Positions 46,436 to 54,805 of a stretch of DNA of 64,000 bases are shown here, one piece after another (the first letter of the stretch is position 1; each line of letters starts with the position of its first letter). The stretch is from Pseudomonas morbosilactucae. GTDB taxonomy: Bacteria; Pseudomonadota; Gammaproteobacteria; Pseudomonadales; Pseudomonadaceae. The notes beneath the pieces are model-generated. The model saw only the letters and a list, made by a program, of their open reading frames with translations, made no database searches and was not told where the DNA came from. The stretch lies in assembly GCF_023241715.1 (NCBI RefSeq), contig NZ_JALQCW010000006.1, positions 1 through 64,000 of the forward strand, in the 5' to 3' direction. The translations under genes and the position numbers were made by a program.

Positions 46436-46533
46436 TGCGGCGTGCCTTTTTATAGTTTTAGCCTGCGTGGACTCACCCTAGCCCTGTCCTTGGCGCTTGT
46501 TGAGAAACATTCAGTGCGCTGATCGGCAGCCAT

Positions 46534-46561
46534 AAAAAAGGCGACCCAAAGGTCGCCTTTT
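46534..46561. terminator. bidirectional terminator after the DUF1329 gene
   Basis: GGCGACC-caaa-GGTCGCC flanked by A6 on the left and T4 on the right. It lies about 20 bases after the DUF1329 stop and would end transcription before the MalT-like gene. Confidence 0.8.
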
Positions 46562-46583
46562 GCCATCAAATGTATCCACCGCG

Positions 46584-47954
46584 TTACCGCACGCCGCTGG
46601 CTCGCAGTGCCGCCGGGGTGTAGTCCGCCGCCTTGGCCGCGAAGCCGAATTCGAAGCTGTGCTTCTCCTCGTTCTTCATGCCCAGGGCGATGTAACGGCC
46701 GGCGATGATGTCGTACAGGGTTTCCACGGTGTACGCCGGCACCTGGTGGTCGTAGTAGAACTGAGCGTGGCCTTCGGCGACCCGCCACAGCTGACCGCGA
46801 CCGTCGTAGTGGTCCGCCAGGGCCACCTGCCAGCTGTCCTCGTCGAGATACATGTGGCGCTTGGCGTAGATGTGCCGCTCGCTGGGCTTGACGGTACCGA
46901 CCACTTCCCAGACCCGGTGCAGCTCATAACGGGTCAGGTCCTGGTTGATATGCCCGGCCTTGATGATGTCGTCGTACTTGAGGCTGGGGGAATCCAGCTT
47001 GTAGCTGTTGTAGGGGATGTACATCTCCTTCTTGCCCACCAGCTTCCAGTCGTAGCGGTCCGGCGCGCCGGAGAACATGTCGAAGTTGTCCGAGGTGCGC
47101 AGGCCGTCGGCGGCGGTGCCCGGGCCGTCATAGGCCACTTGCGGGGCCCGGCGCACCCGGCGCTGACCGGCGTTGTAGATCCACGCCGAACGCGGTTCCT
47201 TGACCTGGTCGAGGGTCTCGTGGACCAGCAGCACGTTGCCCGCCAGGCGCGCCGGTGCGGTCACCGACTGCTTGAAGAAGGTCAGCACGTTGGCCGCCTT
47301 GGCCGGGTCCATGTCCGGAATCTGCTGCGGCACCGCCACTTCTTCCTCGAAGCGGATCGGCGTGTAGCTGCCGTTGGTCTGGGGCGTGGCCTGGGTGATG
47401 ATGCGGCGCAGGTTGCCGCCGTGATAACGGGTGATGTGGTTCCACAGCACCTCCACGCCGTTCTTCGGAATCGGGAAGGCGTAGTAGCGATTGCCGGTGA
47501 AGTTGGCCAGGCCGTTACCGTCGTTGATCGCCTGCACATTCAGCGCACTGCGCTTGGCCGACTCGTAGATTTCCGCCGGCAGGCCCACGGTGCGATGGCT
47601 GGTGTAGACCGGGATCTTGTAAGTTTCCGGGTAGCGCTTGAACATCGCCACCTGGCCGTCCGAGAGCTTGTCCTTGTACTTGTCCACCGTGGCGGCGGTG
47701 ATGATGAACAGGGGCTTTTCATTGGCGAACGGGTCAGCCAGGAAGCCCTTGCTGTCCACCGCACCGGCGTTTTTCGGAATGCCACCGGTCCAGGCCGGGA
47801 TCGAGCCATCGGCATTCCCGGCCTTCTCCGCTCCCAGCGGGGTCAGGCTGGTGCCCAACTTGGCCGCCTCGTCGGGGGAGACCGCCGCCATCACGTTGGC
47901 GGCCAGCAAACTCAGGGCCAAGGCACTGCATTGCAGAATCATCTTGCGCATCAA
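46584..47954 (-). CDS. DUF1329 periplasmic protein
   Basis: 456 residues with a signal peptide cleaved near ANVMA-AVSPDE. The fold resembles outer-membrane lipoprotein carriers, and the family co-occurs with DUF1302 barrels and RND exporters. TGGIPKNAGA and DRYDWKLVGKKEMYIPYNSYKL are typical. The pair is thought to handle a hydrophobic substrate at the outer membrane; the substrate is unknown. It follows the DUF1302 gene by 22 bases. Confidence 0.85.
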   Translation of the reverse strand: MMRKMILQCSALALSLLAANVMAAVSPDEAAKLGTSLTPLGAEKAGNADGSIPAWTGGIPKNAGAVDSKGFLADPFANEKPLFIITAATVDKYKDKLSDGQVAMFKRYPETYKIPVYTSHRTVGLPAEIYESAKRSALNVQAINDGNGLANFTGNRYYAFPIPKNGVEVLWNHITRYHGGNLRRIITQATPQTNGSYTPIRFEEEVAVPQQIPDMDPAKAANVLTFFKQSVTAPARLAGNVLLVHETLDQVKEPRSAWIYNAGQRRVRRAPQVAYDGPGTAADGLRTSDNFDMFSGAPDRYDWKLVGKKEMYIPYNSYKLDSPSLKYDDIIKAGHINQDLTRYELHRVWEVVGTVKPSERHIYAKRHMYLDEDSWQVALADHYDGRGQLWRVAEGHAQFYYDHQVPAYTVETLYDIIAGRYIALGMKNEEKHSFEFGFAAKAADYTPAALRASGVR

Positions 47955-47976
47955 AGTCGTCCTTCTCTTAGCCGGA

Positions 47977-49767
47977 TCAGAAGTTCACGCCGAAGCTCAA
48001 CGCGAGGAAGTCACGGTCGGTGAGGGTGTTGTAGTCACCGCCGAAAAAGTCGGTGTAACTGAGGCTCGCGGTGTAGGTGTTGCGGTAGTCGGCATCCACC
48101 CCGAGGCTCACCGCCTTGGCGCCCTGGTTGAACAGGCCGTTGGGGCCGTAGCCGTTGACGTCGTGGGACCAGGACAGGTTGGGCTTGAGGTTGATCCCGG
48201 CGATCACGTTGTTGTAGTCGAGGATGGCCCGGGCGCGATAACCCCAGGAAGTCGCGGTGACAAAACCGTCGGTGTCACCGTTGAACCCGTATTGCCCGTA
48301 GACCGAGTCGCGGCCATAACGCAGCTGGCTTTTCGACTCCAGGCCGCCGACGTGGACGATCGCGGCTTCGCCCACCAGGGTCAGGCGATCGGCCCCCAGT
48401 ACGTGGTCGAAGAACTGGGTCATGCTGCTTTGCAGTTGGGTGATTTCCTTGCGCCGGTAGCCGGTATTGTCGGCGCCCATGGCGCTTGAAATCGGTGAAG
48501 CTGCACCGCCCGCGATGGGGTTGAGCAGGGCCAGGGTCACGTCGTTGGTGTTGATTTGCACCGGGGCGTTGGGCCGGTAGCTGATCTCGCCGCTCCACGC
48601 GGTGCCGGTGGGCAAGGTGGTGGAGAAGCTGGCGCCGTACAGGCGGATGTCTTCCGGGTATTCCAGGTAGTACTGGCCGCGGCCGAGCATCACGCTTTGC
48701 ACCAGGCCCGCGCCGCTGCCCGGAACAATGCCGTTGGCGGCCGCAGCCAGCGCCCCCAGCGTGGCAAGGCTGACGTTGGCGGTGGTGGTGCCGACGATCG
48801 GGGTACGGGCGTGATAGTTCATGAAGTACAGGCCGTACTCGGTTTCGTCGCCAAGCCAGCGCAGGGCCGCGCCCCACTGGCCGGAATCCCGCGCATCACG
48901 GTCGCCGCCCCGGGGCAGGATCACCCCCTCGCGGCTGACCTCGAAGCCCAGGCCGGCGCCGGCGGCCAAGGGTTGCAACGGGCTGATGGCCGGGCTGCCG
49001 ACGGTGTAGCCGGTGGTGCAGCCGTCCGCTGCCACGTCGCCACCAAAGAAGGTGCCGCAGTTGTCCAGGACCGTCTGGTCCCACTCCAGTTGATAGAAGC
49101 CTTCCACAGTCAATTGGTTGGTCAGCCCTTGGGAGGCGAACAGCATGTTCACCGGGATCAGGCCTTCCTTGATCTCGGCACCGGGGCGCCGGAATGCCGA
49201 CACGTCGATCGGGTTGATGCTGTTGATGGAGTTGCCGATGAAGGTGCTTTCGCCCCAGCTGACCACTTGCTTGCCGGCGCGTACGGTGCCGGGCAGGTCG
49301 GCGATGGAGTAGTTGTGATAGACGAAGGCATCGAGGATCTGCGCACCGGACGACTTGGAGCCTTCCTTGCGATTGTGGTCACTGATGGGCTTGAACTCGC
49401 GGTCTTCATCCTTGAGTTCGAAGTCGTACCAGTACTTGCCACGCACGAACACGCCGGTGTCACCGTACTTGAGTTCCAGGTCGTGCAGGCCCTTGAAGAT
49501 TTTCGAGAAGGTCTCGCCCTTCTTGAAATTCAGGCGTCCGTCATCACCGGTGGAGGACTGGCCACGGCCGCCATTGACCGTGCCCACATAGTCTTTGTCG
49601 GCATTGCGCATGCCCCAACTGGCGCCGACGGACAGCGACGAATCGAACTGCCCCTCGATCTCGCCAATATTGAATGAAACCGCCTGAGCCTGGGCACTGC
49701 AGCCCATGGCCACCGCGACGGCCAGCGCCTGCGGCGTGAAGATGGCGCGCATTGTTGTTTTTGTCAT
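47977..49767 (-). CDS. DUF1302 outer-membrane beta-barrel protein
   Basis: 596 residues from the ATG at 49767, with GGGGAAG upstream. Signal peptide to AQA-VSFNIGEIEGQFDSSLSVGASW, then alternating amphipathic strands and a C-terminal aromatic (DFLALSFGVNF) for barrel assembly. DUF1302 proteins are porin-like and always paired with DUF1329. First gene of this operon. Confidence 0.88.
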   Translation of the reverse strand: MTKTTMRAIFTPQALAVAVAMGCSAQAQAVSFNIGEIEGQFDSSLSVGASWGMRNADKDYVGTVNGGRGQSSTGDDGRLNFKKGETFSKIFKGLHDLELKYGDTGVFVRGKYWYDFELKDEDREFKPISDHNRKEGSKSSGAQILDAFVYHNYSIADLPGTVRAGKQVVSWGESTFIGNSINSINPIDVSAFRRPGAEIKEGLIPVNMLFASQGLTNQLTVEGFYQLEWDQTVLDNCGTFFGGDVAADGCTTGYTVGSPAISPLQPLAAGAGLGFEVSREGVILPRGGDRDARDSGQWGAALRWLGDETEYGLYFMNYHARTPIVGTTTANVSLATLGALAAAANGIVPGSGAGLVQSVMLGRGQYYLEYPEDIRLYGASFSTTLPTGTAWSGEISYRPNAPVQINTNDVTLALLNPIAGGAASPISSAMGADNTGYRRKEITQLQSSMTQFFDHVLGADRLTLVGEAAIVHVGGLESKSQLRYGRDSVYGQYGFNGDTDGFVTATSWGYRARAILDYNNVIAGINLKPNLSWSHDVNGYGPNGLFNQGAKAVSLGVDADYRNTYTASLSYTDFFGGDYNTLTDRDFLALSFGVNF

Positions 49768-50039
49768 GCGTCTTCCCCGGTGAGTGACAGAAGGCCTCAC
49801 CCTACTGCCGCTGTACCGGGTGCGATAAGCGCACCAAGGAGGTATTCGCAGTGTCGCTCAAAGGAGTGAATGCCTGCGCCAGCGGGGCTGTTCAGAGGCT
49901 TATGCATGGGCTGGATGCCGCTGCATCAGGGGAATGGATGGCGGGGATGAAGCCTGGAGCGGGCCACTGTTGTCCAGGATGTAACAGTCCTTGTCCCAAT
50001 TGACTATTTTTCATTACGCAACAAGCACTTATTCTTGTC

Positions 50040-50223
50040 GCGCAGTCACGGCAAAGCGCCCGTCACTGCCGCCGAGGTGCTGTTGCAGCACCGGGGCATA
50101 ACCCTTTCCAGCGCGCCTGAAGCCCTTGGGTTCAGGCCGCTCCCCCAGGTTCACTGACGTTGATTGGTAGCTCCTTGATCTAACGTCTTACTTCGGCCGC
50201 TGCTCTTGCAGCGGCCTTTTTTT
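50040..50223 (+). ncRNA. candidate small RNA ending in an intrinsic terminator
   Basis: The 490 bases between the DUF1302 gene and the next gene hold no coding frame of merit. The plus strand has successive hairpins: GGTGCTG-ttg-CAGCACC around 50083-50098, GCCTGAA...TTCAGGC around 50116-50138, GACGT...ACGTC around 50156-50190, and a strong terminator at 50196-50223. A terminator reading away from any plus-strand gene suggests an independent transcript. The 5' end is not defined; no clean promoter was seen. Confidence 0.4.
50196..50223 (+). terminator. Rho-independent terminator
   Basis: GGCCGCTG-ctcttg-CAGCGGCC is followed by a run of T. It works only on the plus strand (no T run on the other side), where no gene precedes it. 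Confidence 0.8.
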
Positions 50224-50256
50224 ATGCCTGTGGAAAACACGGGCCAGGGCAGGCGC

Positions 50257-50610
50257 CTAGGCGGTGTCGCCGTCATCGTAATGAAACCGGTGCAGCAGCC
50301 GATGCGCCACTGGCGACAGCAGCAGGCCGATGGTCGCAGCAAACACGATGTTGGCGTAAAGGCCATAACCGGCGAGGAACAGCTTGCCGCCGGGGGTGGT
50401 CGGCAAGCTGGCGGGCCCCACGCCGCCCAAGAGCATGGCGGCATTGATCAGGGCGTCGTGAAGGGGCATTCCTTCTTCGAAATACAGGTACCCGATGATG
50501 CCCAGGCCGATGGAAAAACCAATCAGCGCCAGCACCACCAGGGCGTGGAGAAACAACCGGCGGACAAACAACAAGCGGGATAACACGGGCTGGTCTTTTG
50601 ACTCGTACAT
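50257..50610 (-). CDS. small membrane protein, two-helix channel-like
   Basis: 117 residues. Two hydrophobic helices (about 20-42 and 78-100) flank a short re-entrant-like loop, LHDALINAAMLLGGVGPA, followed by GKLFLAGYGLYANIVFAATIG. The arrangement recalls bacterial two-helix ion channels, but the potassium selectivity sequence TxGYG is absent. I leave the function open. Conserved in Pseudomonas. Confidence 0.6.
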   Translation of the reverse strand: MYESKDQPVLSRLLFVRRLFLHALVVLALIGFSIGLGIIGYLYFEEGMPLHDALINAAMLLGGVGPASLPTTPGGKLFLAGYGLYANIVFAATIGLLLSPVAHRLLHRFHYDDGDTA

Positions 50611-50714
50611 GCCTACGGCTCCTTATGCGTCGGGGGCGTCCACTGCCCATCGAGCATAAAGAGCCCGGCCTCAGGAGTAAAACCGCGCTCTCCCGGCCCG
50701 CCCTGTGCCGAGTT

Positions 50715-51626
50715 TCAGAGGGCGTACTTTTGCAGGTTGTGCATCATTTCCTTCAGGGCTTCGATGTTATCCCCAGGGTGGGCCGCGCCTTCGAAGTCGC
50801 AGATCTGCTGCCAGTGGGCCGCCACTTCCTCCGGTGAAAAGCCCTGGCGCGGGTCGAAGCCGACCCCCAGGCTGCGCTCCCAGCGCACCTTCCCCATCCA
50901 GCCCCCGCCCACTTCGAACAGGCCGGAAGTTTCCTGGCATTGCTCGCTGCCCAGGTACACCACCAGCGGGCTCACCAGTTCCGGCTTCAGCTGTTCGAAG
51001 ACTTGCGGCGGAATCAGCCCCTCGGTCATGCGCGTGCCGCCGGTGGGTGCGATGGCGTTGACCAGGATGTTGTTCTTGCGGCCCTCGATCGCCAGGGTGC
51101 GGGTCAGGCCGTACAGCCCCAACTTGGCCATGCCGTAGTTGGACTGGCCGAAGTTGCCGTAGATGCCTGAAGTGGACGCGGTGAAAATCACCCGGCCATA
51201 ACCCTGCTCACGCAGATGAGGCCAGGCGGCGCGGGTGACTTTATAGGCACCCTCGACATGCACCCGGTACACCAGGTCCCAATCGGCGTCGTCCATCTTG
51301 TGAAAGGTTTTGTCCCGCAAGATGCCAGCGTTATTGACCACCACATCGACCCGGCCAAAGACATCCAGGGCGTGCTGCACGATCTTTTCCCCGTCGGTCA
51401 CCGAATCATGGTTGGCCTCGGCAATGCCGCCGGCCTCACGAATTTGCGCCACCACCCGATCCGCCGCCGAGGCATTGGCGCCCTCGCCTTGAGTGGATCC
51501 GCCCAGGTCGTTGACCAGCACTCGCGCCCCGTGTTTGGCGAACAGCAATGCATGAGCCCGCCCCAGGCCACCGCCAGCGCCGGTAATGACCACGACTTTA
51601 TCTTCGAAGCGTACAGACTCACTCAT
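50715..51626 (-). CDS. short-chain dehydrogenase, MFE-type 3-hydroxyacyl-CoA dehydrogenase-like
   Basis: 303 residues from the ATG at 51626. NAD site TGAGGGLGRAHALLFAKHGARVLVNDLGG, catalytic S(TASTSGIYGNFGQSNYGMAK) with Tyr/Lys, and NNAG. The long VNDLGG region and the C-terminal extension (IEALKEMMHNLQKYAL) match multifunctional-enzyme-type hydroxyacyl-CoA dehydrogenases. It probably oxidises a 3-hydroxyacyl substrate. Its neighbours suggest breakdown of a lipid-like or ester compound. Confidence 0.8.
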   Translation of the reverse strand: MSESVRFEDKVVVITGAGGGLGRAHALLFAKHGARVLVNDLGGSTQGEGANASAADRVVAQIREAGGIAEANHDSVTDGEKIVQHALDVFGRVDVVVNNAGILRDKTFHKMDDADWDLVYRVHVEGAYKVTRAAWPHLREQGYGRVIFTASTSGIYGNFGQSNYGMAKLGLYGLTRTLAIEGRKNNILVNAIAPTGGTRMTEGLIPPQVFEQLKPELVSPLVVYLGSEQCQETSGLFEVGGGWMGKVRWERSLGVGFDPRQGFSPEEVAAHWQQICDFEGAAHPGDNIEALKEMMHNLQKYAL

Positions 51627-51812
51627 ACCGAACTCCAACGGGGGCAATGGACAATGCCCCGAGTGTCAGGCAGGCGGCTTCTGGTCACAATAAATACGTT
51701 TGCGGCTGAATGGTGGGCAATAAGGCAGCAGGATGATCGCCCAGGTCGGGGCAAGCAGGGCCCGCAGGATCGGGCAGAACGCACGGAACAGGGCCTAGGC
51801 GATGCGTCGCAG

Positions 51813-52709
51813 TCAGGCCATTTTCAGCGGCGGCAGCACGAGCTTTTCGCGAAAGCCCAGGTAATGCCGGAGTACCTGGACCGGGGCTTCGGTTTGCGGA
51901 TATTGACCGATCCCGGCCAGCAGCACGGTCTGCGGATTGGGGATCAGTTCGCGGTAACGCTCGACCATGTCTGCCCCGGAGGTGCAGCCCAACGCGCCAC
52001 TGATCAAGCTCAGCGGCACGTCGTTGCGCTGCATCGCGGCGACCCAGCGTTCACGCAGGAGCCGGCGTTCGGGGATGTAGGCGATCAATTTGTGCAGGAT
52101 GCGCGGCCCATGATTGCTTTCCACCAGGCTCCAGAAGTCATCCAGGGCGCTTTCACTGGGGCGGGTCTGCGGGCCGAAAATCTGGCTGAAACTCTTCACC
52201 AGCGCATCACGACTGAAGGTGCGCCCAAGCATCCAGCCCACCGGACTGAGCAGAAGTTTTTGCATCAGCACCGGGCGATGGGCTTCGGGGAATAGGCCGC
52301 CGTTGAGAAACACGCAACTGGCCAGGGTCAGCCGCGCCTCGTAATGCCGGGCCAACAGCTCCTGGGCAACGCTGTCGCCATAATCGTGGGCCAGCACATG
52401 CAGCGGCGACTCGATATTCAAGTGGGCCAGCAATGCCTGCTGCAAGTCCGCCTGTTCCAGCAGGCTGTAGGCATGGTCTAGCGGCTTGGCCGAATCGCCA
52501 AACCCCAGCATGTCGCAGGCAATCACTTGGTAGCGCTGGGCCAGGGGTTGCCACAGGTAATGCCAATCCCAACTGGCCGTGGGGAAACCATGGATCAGCA
52601 GCAGCGGCTCGCCGTGACCGGCCACCCAATAGCGAATGGCCTGCCCGCGAAACATGAAACTGCGCCCGCGCTTGCGCCAGACGGAGAGGGGAATCTCGGC
52701 CAGTGGCAT
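51813..52709 (-). CDS. alpha/beta hydrolase, epoxide hydrolase/dehalogenase-like, His replaced
   Basis: 298 residues. LLIHGFPTASWDWHYLW supplies the oxyanion hole and AHDYGDSVAQELLAR the nucleophile Asp. The C-terminal position where this family has the catalytic His (GHYPQxE) reads GQYPQTEAP, with codon CAA. If correct, hydrolysis should be severely impaired. The start overlaps the aldolase stop. Confidence 0.75.
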   Translation of the reverse strand: MPLAEIPLSVWRKRGRSFMFRGQAIRYWVAGHGEPLLLIHGFPTASWDWHYLWQPLAQRYQVIACDMLGFGDSAKPLDHAYSLLEQADLQQALLAHLNIESPLHVLAHDYGDSVAQELLARHYEARLTLASCVFLNGGLFPEAHRPVLMQKLLLSPVGWMLGRTFSRDALVKSFSQIFGPQTRPSESALDDFWSLVESNHGPRILHKLIAYIPERRLLRERWVAAMQRNDVPLSLISGALGCTSGADMVERYRELIPNPQTVLLAGIGQYPQTEAPVQVLRHYLGFREKLVLPPLKMA

Positions 52710-53491
52710 TAGAGTTTGTAACCCGAGTCTTGTTGATCGAGCTTGCGCAGCAGCGCCGGCCAGGCCAGTGCTCCGCCCATGCCCTGGGCGCTTTTGGTCA
52801 CCCCGGCGATCATCGCCCGGGCACCAGCCAGGACCTGCGGTTCGATGGCGATCAAGGCCGCGCCGCCGCCCTGGGCCAGCACCTGGATATCGCAGGCGCG
52901 CTGGAAGGTGAACATCATCAGGAAAGTGTCGGCGATGGTGCTGCCGCAGGTGAGCAGCCCGTGGTTGTGCAGCATCAGGAAATTGTTCGGCCCCAGGTCC
53001 GCCTGCAAGCGCACCTTCTCTTCAGGGTTCAGGGCCACCCCTTCGTAGGCGTGGTAACCCAGGCTCGACAGCACGAACAGGGATTGCTGGCTGATGGGCA
53101 ACACGCCCTGCTGCTGGGCCGACACCGCCACCCCGGAAGCCGTGTGGGTGTGCAGCACACAGACCACGTCGTGACGCACTTCATGCACCGCGCTGTGAAT
53201 GGTGTAGCCGGCCGGGTTGATCTCGTAGGGGCTGGCCATCAGCTTGTTGCCGGCCTGGTCGACCTTCACCAGGCTGGAGGCGGTGATCTCGTGGAACATC
53301 AAGCCGAAGGGGTTGATGAGGAAGTCTTCAGTGCCCGGCACCTTGGCGGAAATATGGGTGAAAATCAGGTCGTCCCAGCCATGCATCGCCACCAGGCGAT
53401 AACAGGCCGCCAGGTCGACGCGGGTTTGCCACTCGGCCGCGCTGACTTGCTCTTTCACACTCTGCGTCGATGGAACGGGGGCTAGGCTCAC
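52709..53491 (-). CDS. class II aldolase/adducin family protein
   Basis: 260 residues starting with GTG at 53491. Zinc-binding HTH (VLHTHTASG), later HNHGLL, and the early DLIFTHISAK...FLINPFG fit the family. Members cleave or decarboxylate phospho-sugars or related acids; the substrate here is unknown. First gene of a minus-strand operon with the hydrolase and SDR. Confidence 0.8.
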   Translation of the reverse strand: MSLAPVPSTQSVKEQVSAAEWQTRVDLAACYRLVAMHGWDDLIFTHISAKVPGTEDFLINPFGLMFHEITASSLVKVDQAGNKLMASPYEINPAGYTIHSAVHEVRHDVVCVLHTHTASGVAVSAQQQGVLPISQQSLFVLSSLGYHAYEGVALNPEEKVRLQADLGPNNFLMLHNHGLLTCGSTIADTFLMMFTFQRACDIQVLAQGGGAALIAIEPQVLAGARAMIAGVTKSAQGMGGALAWPALLRKLDQQDSGYKL

Positions 53492-53593
53492 GGCAAGGAC
53501 CTCGATGCTGGTTTTTTTTGTTATGTGTGGGCAGGCATGAACAGCAGTCTAGCCAGCCGCCGAGGCTGGCGTAGTTGCATTGGCAGCCAGCTT

Positions 53594-53612
53594 ACTGACC
53601 GAGCGAGTCAGT
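53594..53612. promoter_or_regulatory. TetR-type operator candidate
   Basis: ACTGACCGAGCGAGTCAGT: ACTGAC and GTCAGT arms around seven bases. It resembles the TGACCGAGCGGTCA sites of TetR-family repressors and lies about 100 bases upstream of the aldolase start. No TetR gene is in the window. Confidence 0.45.
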
Positions 53613-53645
53613 GCCGAGAATGGCCCCTGACGCAGCCGATGGCGC

Positions 53646-54332
53646 TCATAACAACCAGGCCAGCACCGGCGCGGCAAACAGATTCAGCAGCCCGGTGAGG
53701 ACCATCACCAGCCCCGCCACCGAGCCCTCTTCACCGCCCACTTCACGGGCCCGGCTAACGCCCGCACCGTGGGCCCCAACGCCAAACAGGGCACCGCGAG
53801 CCAGGGCGCTGCGCAACGGCAACCAACGCAGCAGCACGCCACCCAGCAGGGCCCCAAAGACGCCGGTGAACATCACGAACACCGCGGTCAACTCAGGCAC
53901 GCCGCCCAGGTCATGGGCCAGGGGCATGGCGAAGGGTGTGGTGATGGAGCGCGGCACCAGGGACAAGGTCACCGAGCTGTCCAGCGCCAGGACCCTGGCC
54001 AGGCCAAAGGAACTGGCAATGGAGGCGGTGCTGCCGGCCAGCATCCCGAGCAACAGCGCCGACCAATGGCGCATCAGCAAATGCCGTTGCTGCCAGATCG
54101 GCACCGCGAAGGCCACGGTCACCGGCCCCAACACCAGCATCAGCCAGTGGGTGTTGGCGGCGTATTCGGCGTACGCCGTGTGCATCGGCACAGCAATCGC
54201 CAACAACAGGGCCGGCACCAGGATCAGCGGCGAGAGCAAGTAGCGTCCGCTGCGGGCATACAACCAGCGGCTGAACAGGTACGCGCCCAGCGTCAGGGCC
54301 AGCCAGAACATCGGCATCAGCTCAAGCGTCAT
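53646..54332 (-). CDS. lrgB: LrgB/CidB-family membrane protein
   Basis: 228 residues with six to seven hydrophobic helices. The conserved LALDSSVTLSLVPRSITTPFAMPLAHDLGG region and ALFGVGAHGAGVSRA are diagnostic of LrgB. The LrgAB pair acts in holin-like control of autolysis or export of small acids such as pyruvate. It overlaps lrgA by 11 bases. Confidence 0.9.
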   Translation of the reverse strand: MTLELMPMFWLALTLGAYLFSRWLYARSGRYLLSPLILVPALLLAIAVPMHTAYAEYAANTHWLMLVLGPVTVAFAVPIWQQRHLLMRHWSALLLGMLAGSTASIASSFGLARVLALDSSVTLSLVPRSITTPFAMPLAHDLGGVPELTAVFVMFTGVFGALLGGVLLRWLPLRSALARGALFGVGAHGAGVSRAREVGGEEGSVAGLVMVLTGLLNLFAAPVLAWLL

Positions 54333-54708
54333 GGCGCATCCGCCAGCGGCAAGCCCACTCCACGGTAAAGGCCGTGACCAGCATCACCATCAAGGTGCTG
54401 ACGCCGATCACCAACAGGATCCGCCAACCGTCCTCGCGCAGCAGGCCGCCGTAGTCCAGCAGGCTCATCAGCGCGGGGATGAAAAACAGCAACATCTCGG
54501 CCATCAACAACCCCGCGCCCAACTGCAACGCCGCCGGCTTGACCCAGCCCAGGGCGAACACCAGCAACAGCAACGCCAGCCCGATCACCCCACCGGGAAT
54601 CGGCCAGGCCAGCCAGCTCGCCAACTGGCAGCCCAGCAGGTAAATCGCCAGCAGGATGGCCAGTTCGGCCAGCAGTCGGCCCAGGTGTTTGAAGGTGGCA
54701 ATGTTCAT
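54322..54708 (-). CDS. lrgA: LrgA/CidA-family holin-like protein
   Basis: 128 residues with four hydrophobic helices. LGCQLASWLAWPIPGGVIGLALLLLVFALG and FFIPALMSLLDYGGLLREDGW are typical of CidA/LrgA. First gene of the pair, transcribed away from the LysR regulator. Confidence 0.9.
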   Translation of the reverse strand: MNIATFKHLGRLLAELAILLAIYLLGCQLASWLAWPIPGGVIGLALLLLVFALGWVKPAALQLGAGLLMAEMLLFFIPALMSLLDYGGLLREDGWRILLVIGVSTLMVMLVTAFTVEWACRWRMRHDA

Positions 54709-54783
54709 CGGCTTCGGTCCTCGCAGGCGTTCATGTTAAAGAAGCGCCCACCATCACCGAAGCGAATTGTTAGACTGGAAGGC

Positions 54784-54798
54784 ATTCCAAAATGGAAT
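54784..54798. promoter_or_regulatory. LysR-type operator overlapping the regulator start region
   Basis: ATTCCAAAATGGAAT is a perfect palindrome of the T-N11-A type. It ends seven bases before the LysR ATG and sits in the lrgA intergenic region, suited to autorepression and divergent control. Confidence 0.6.
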
Positions 54799-54805
54799 TC
54801 AGGCC

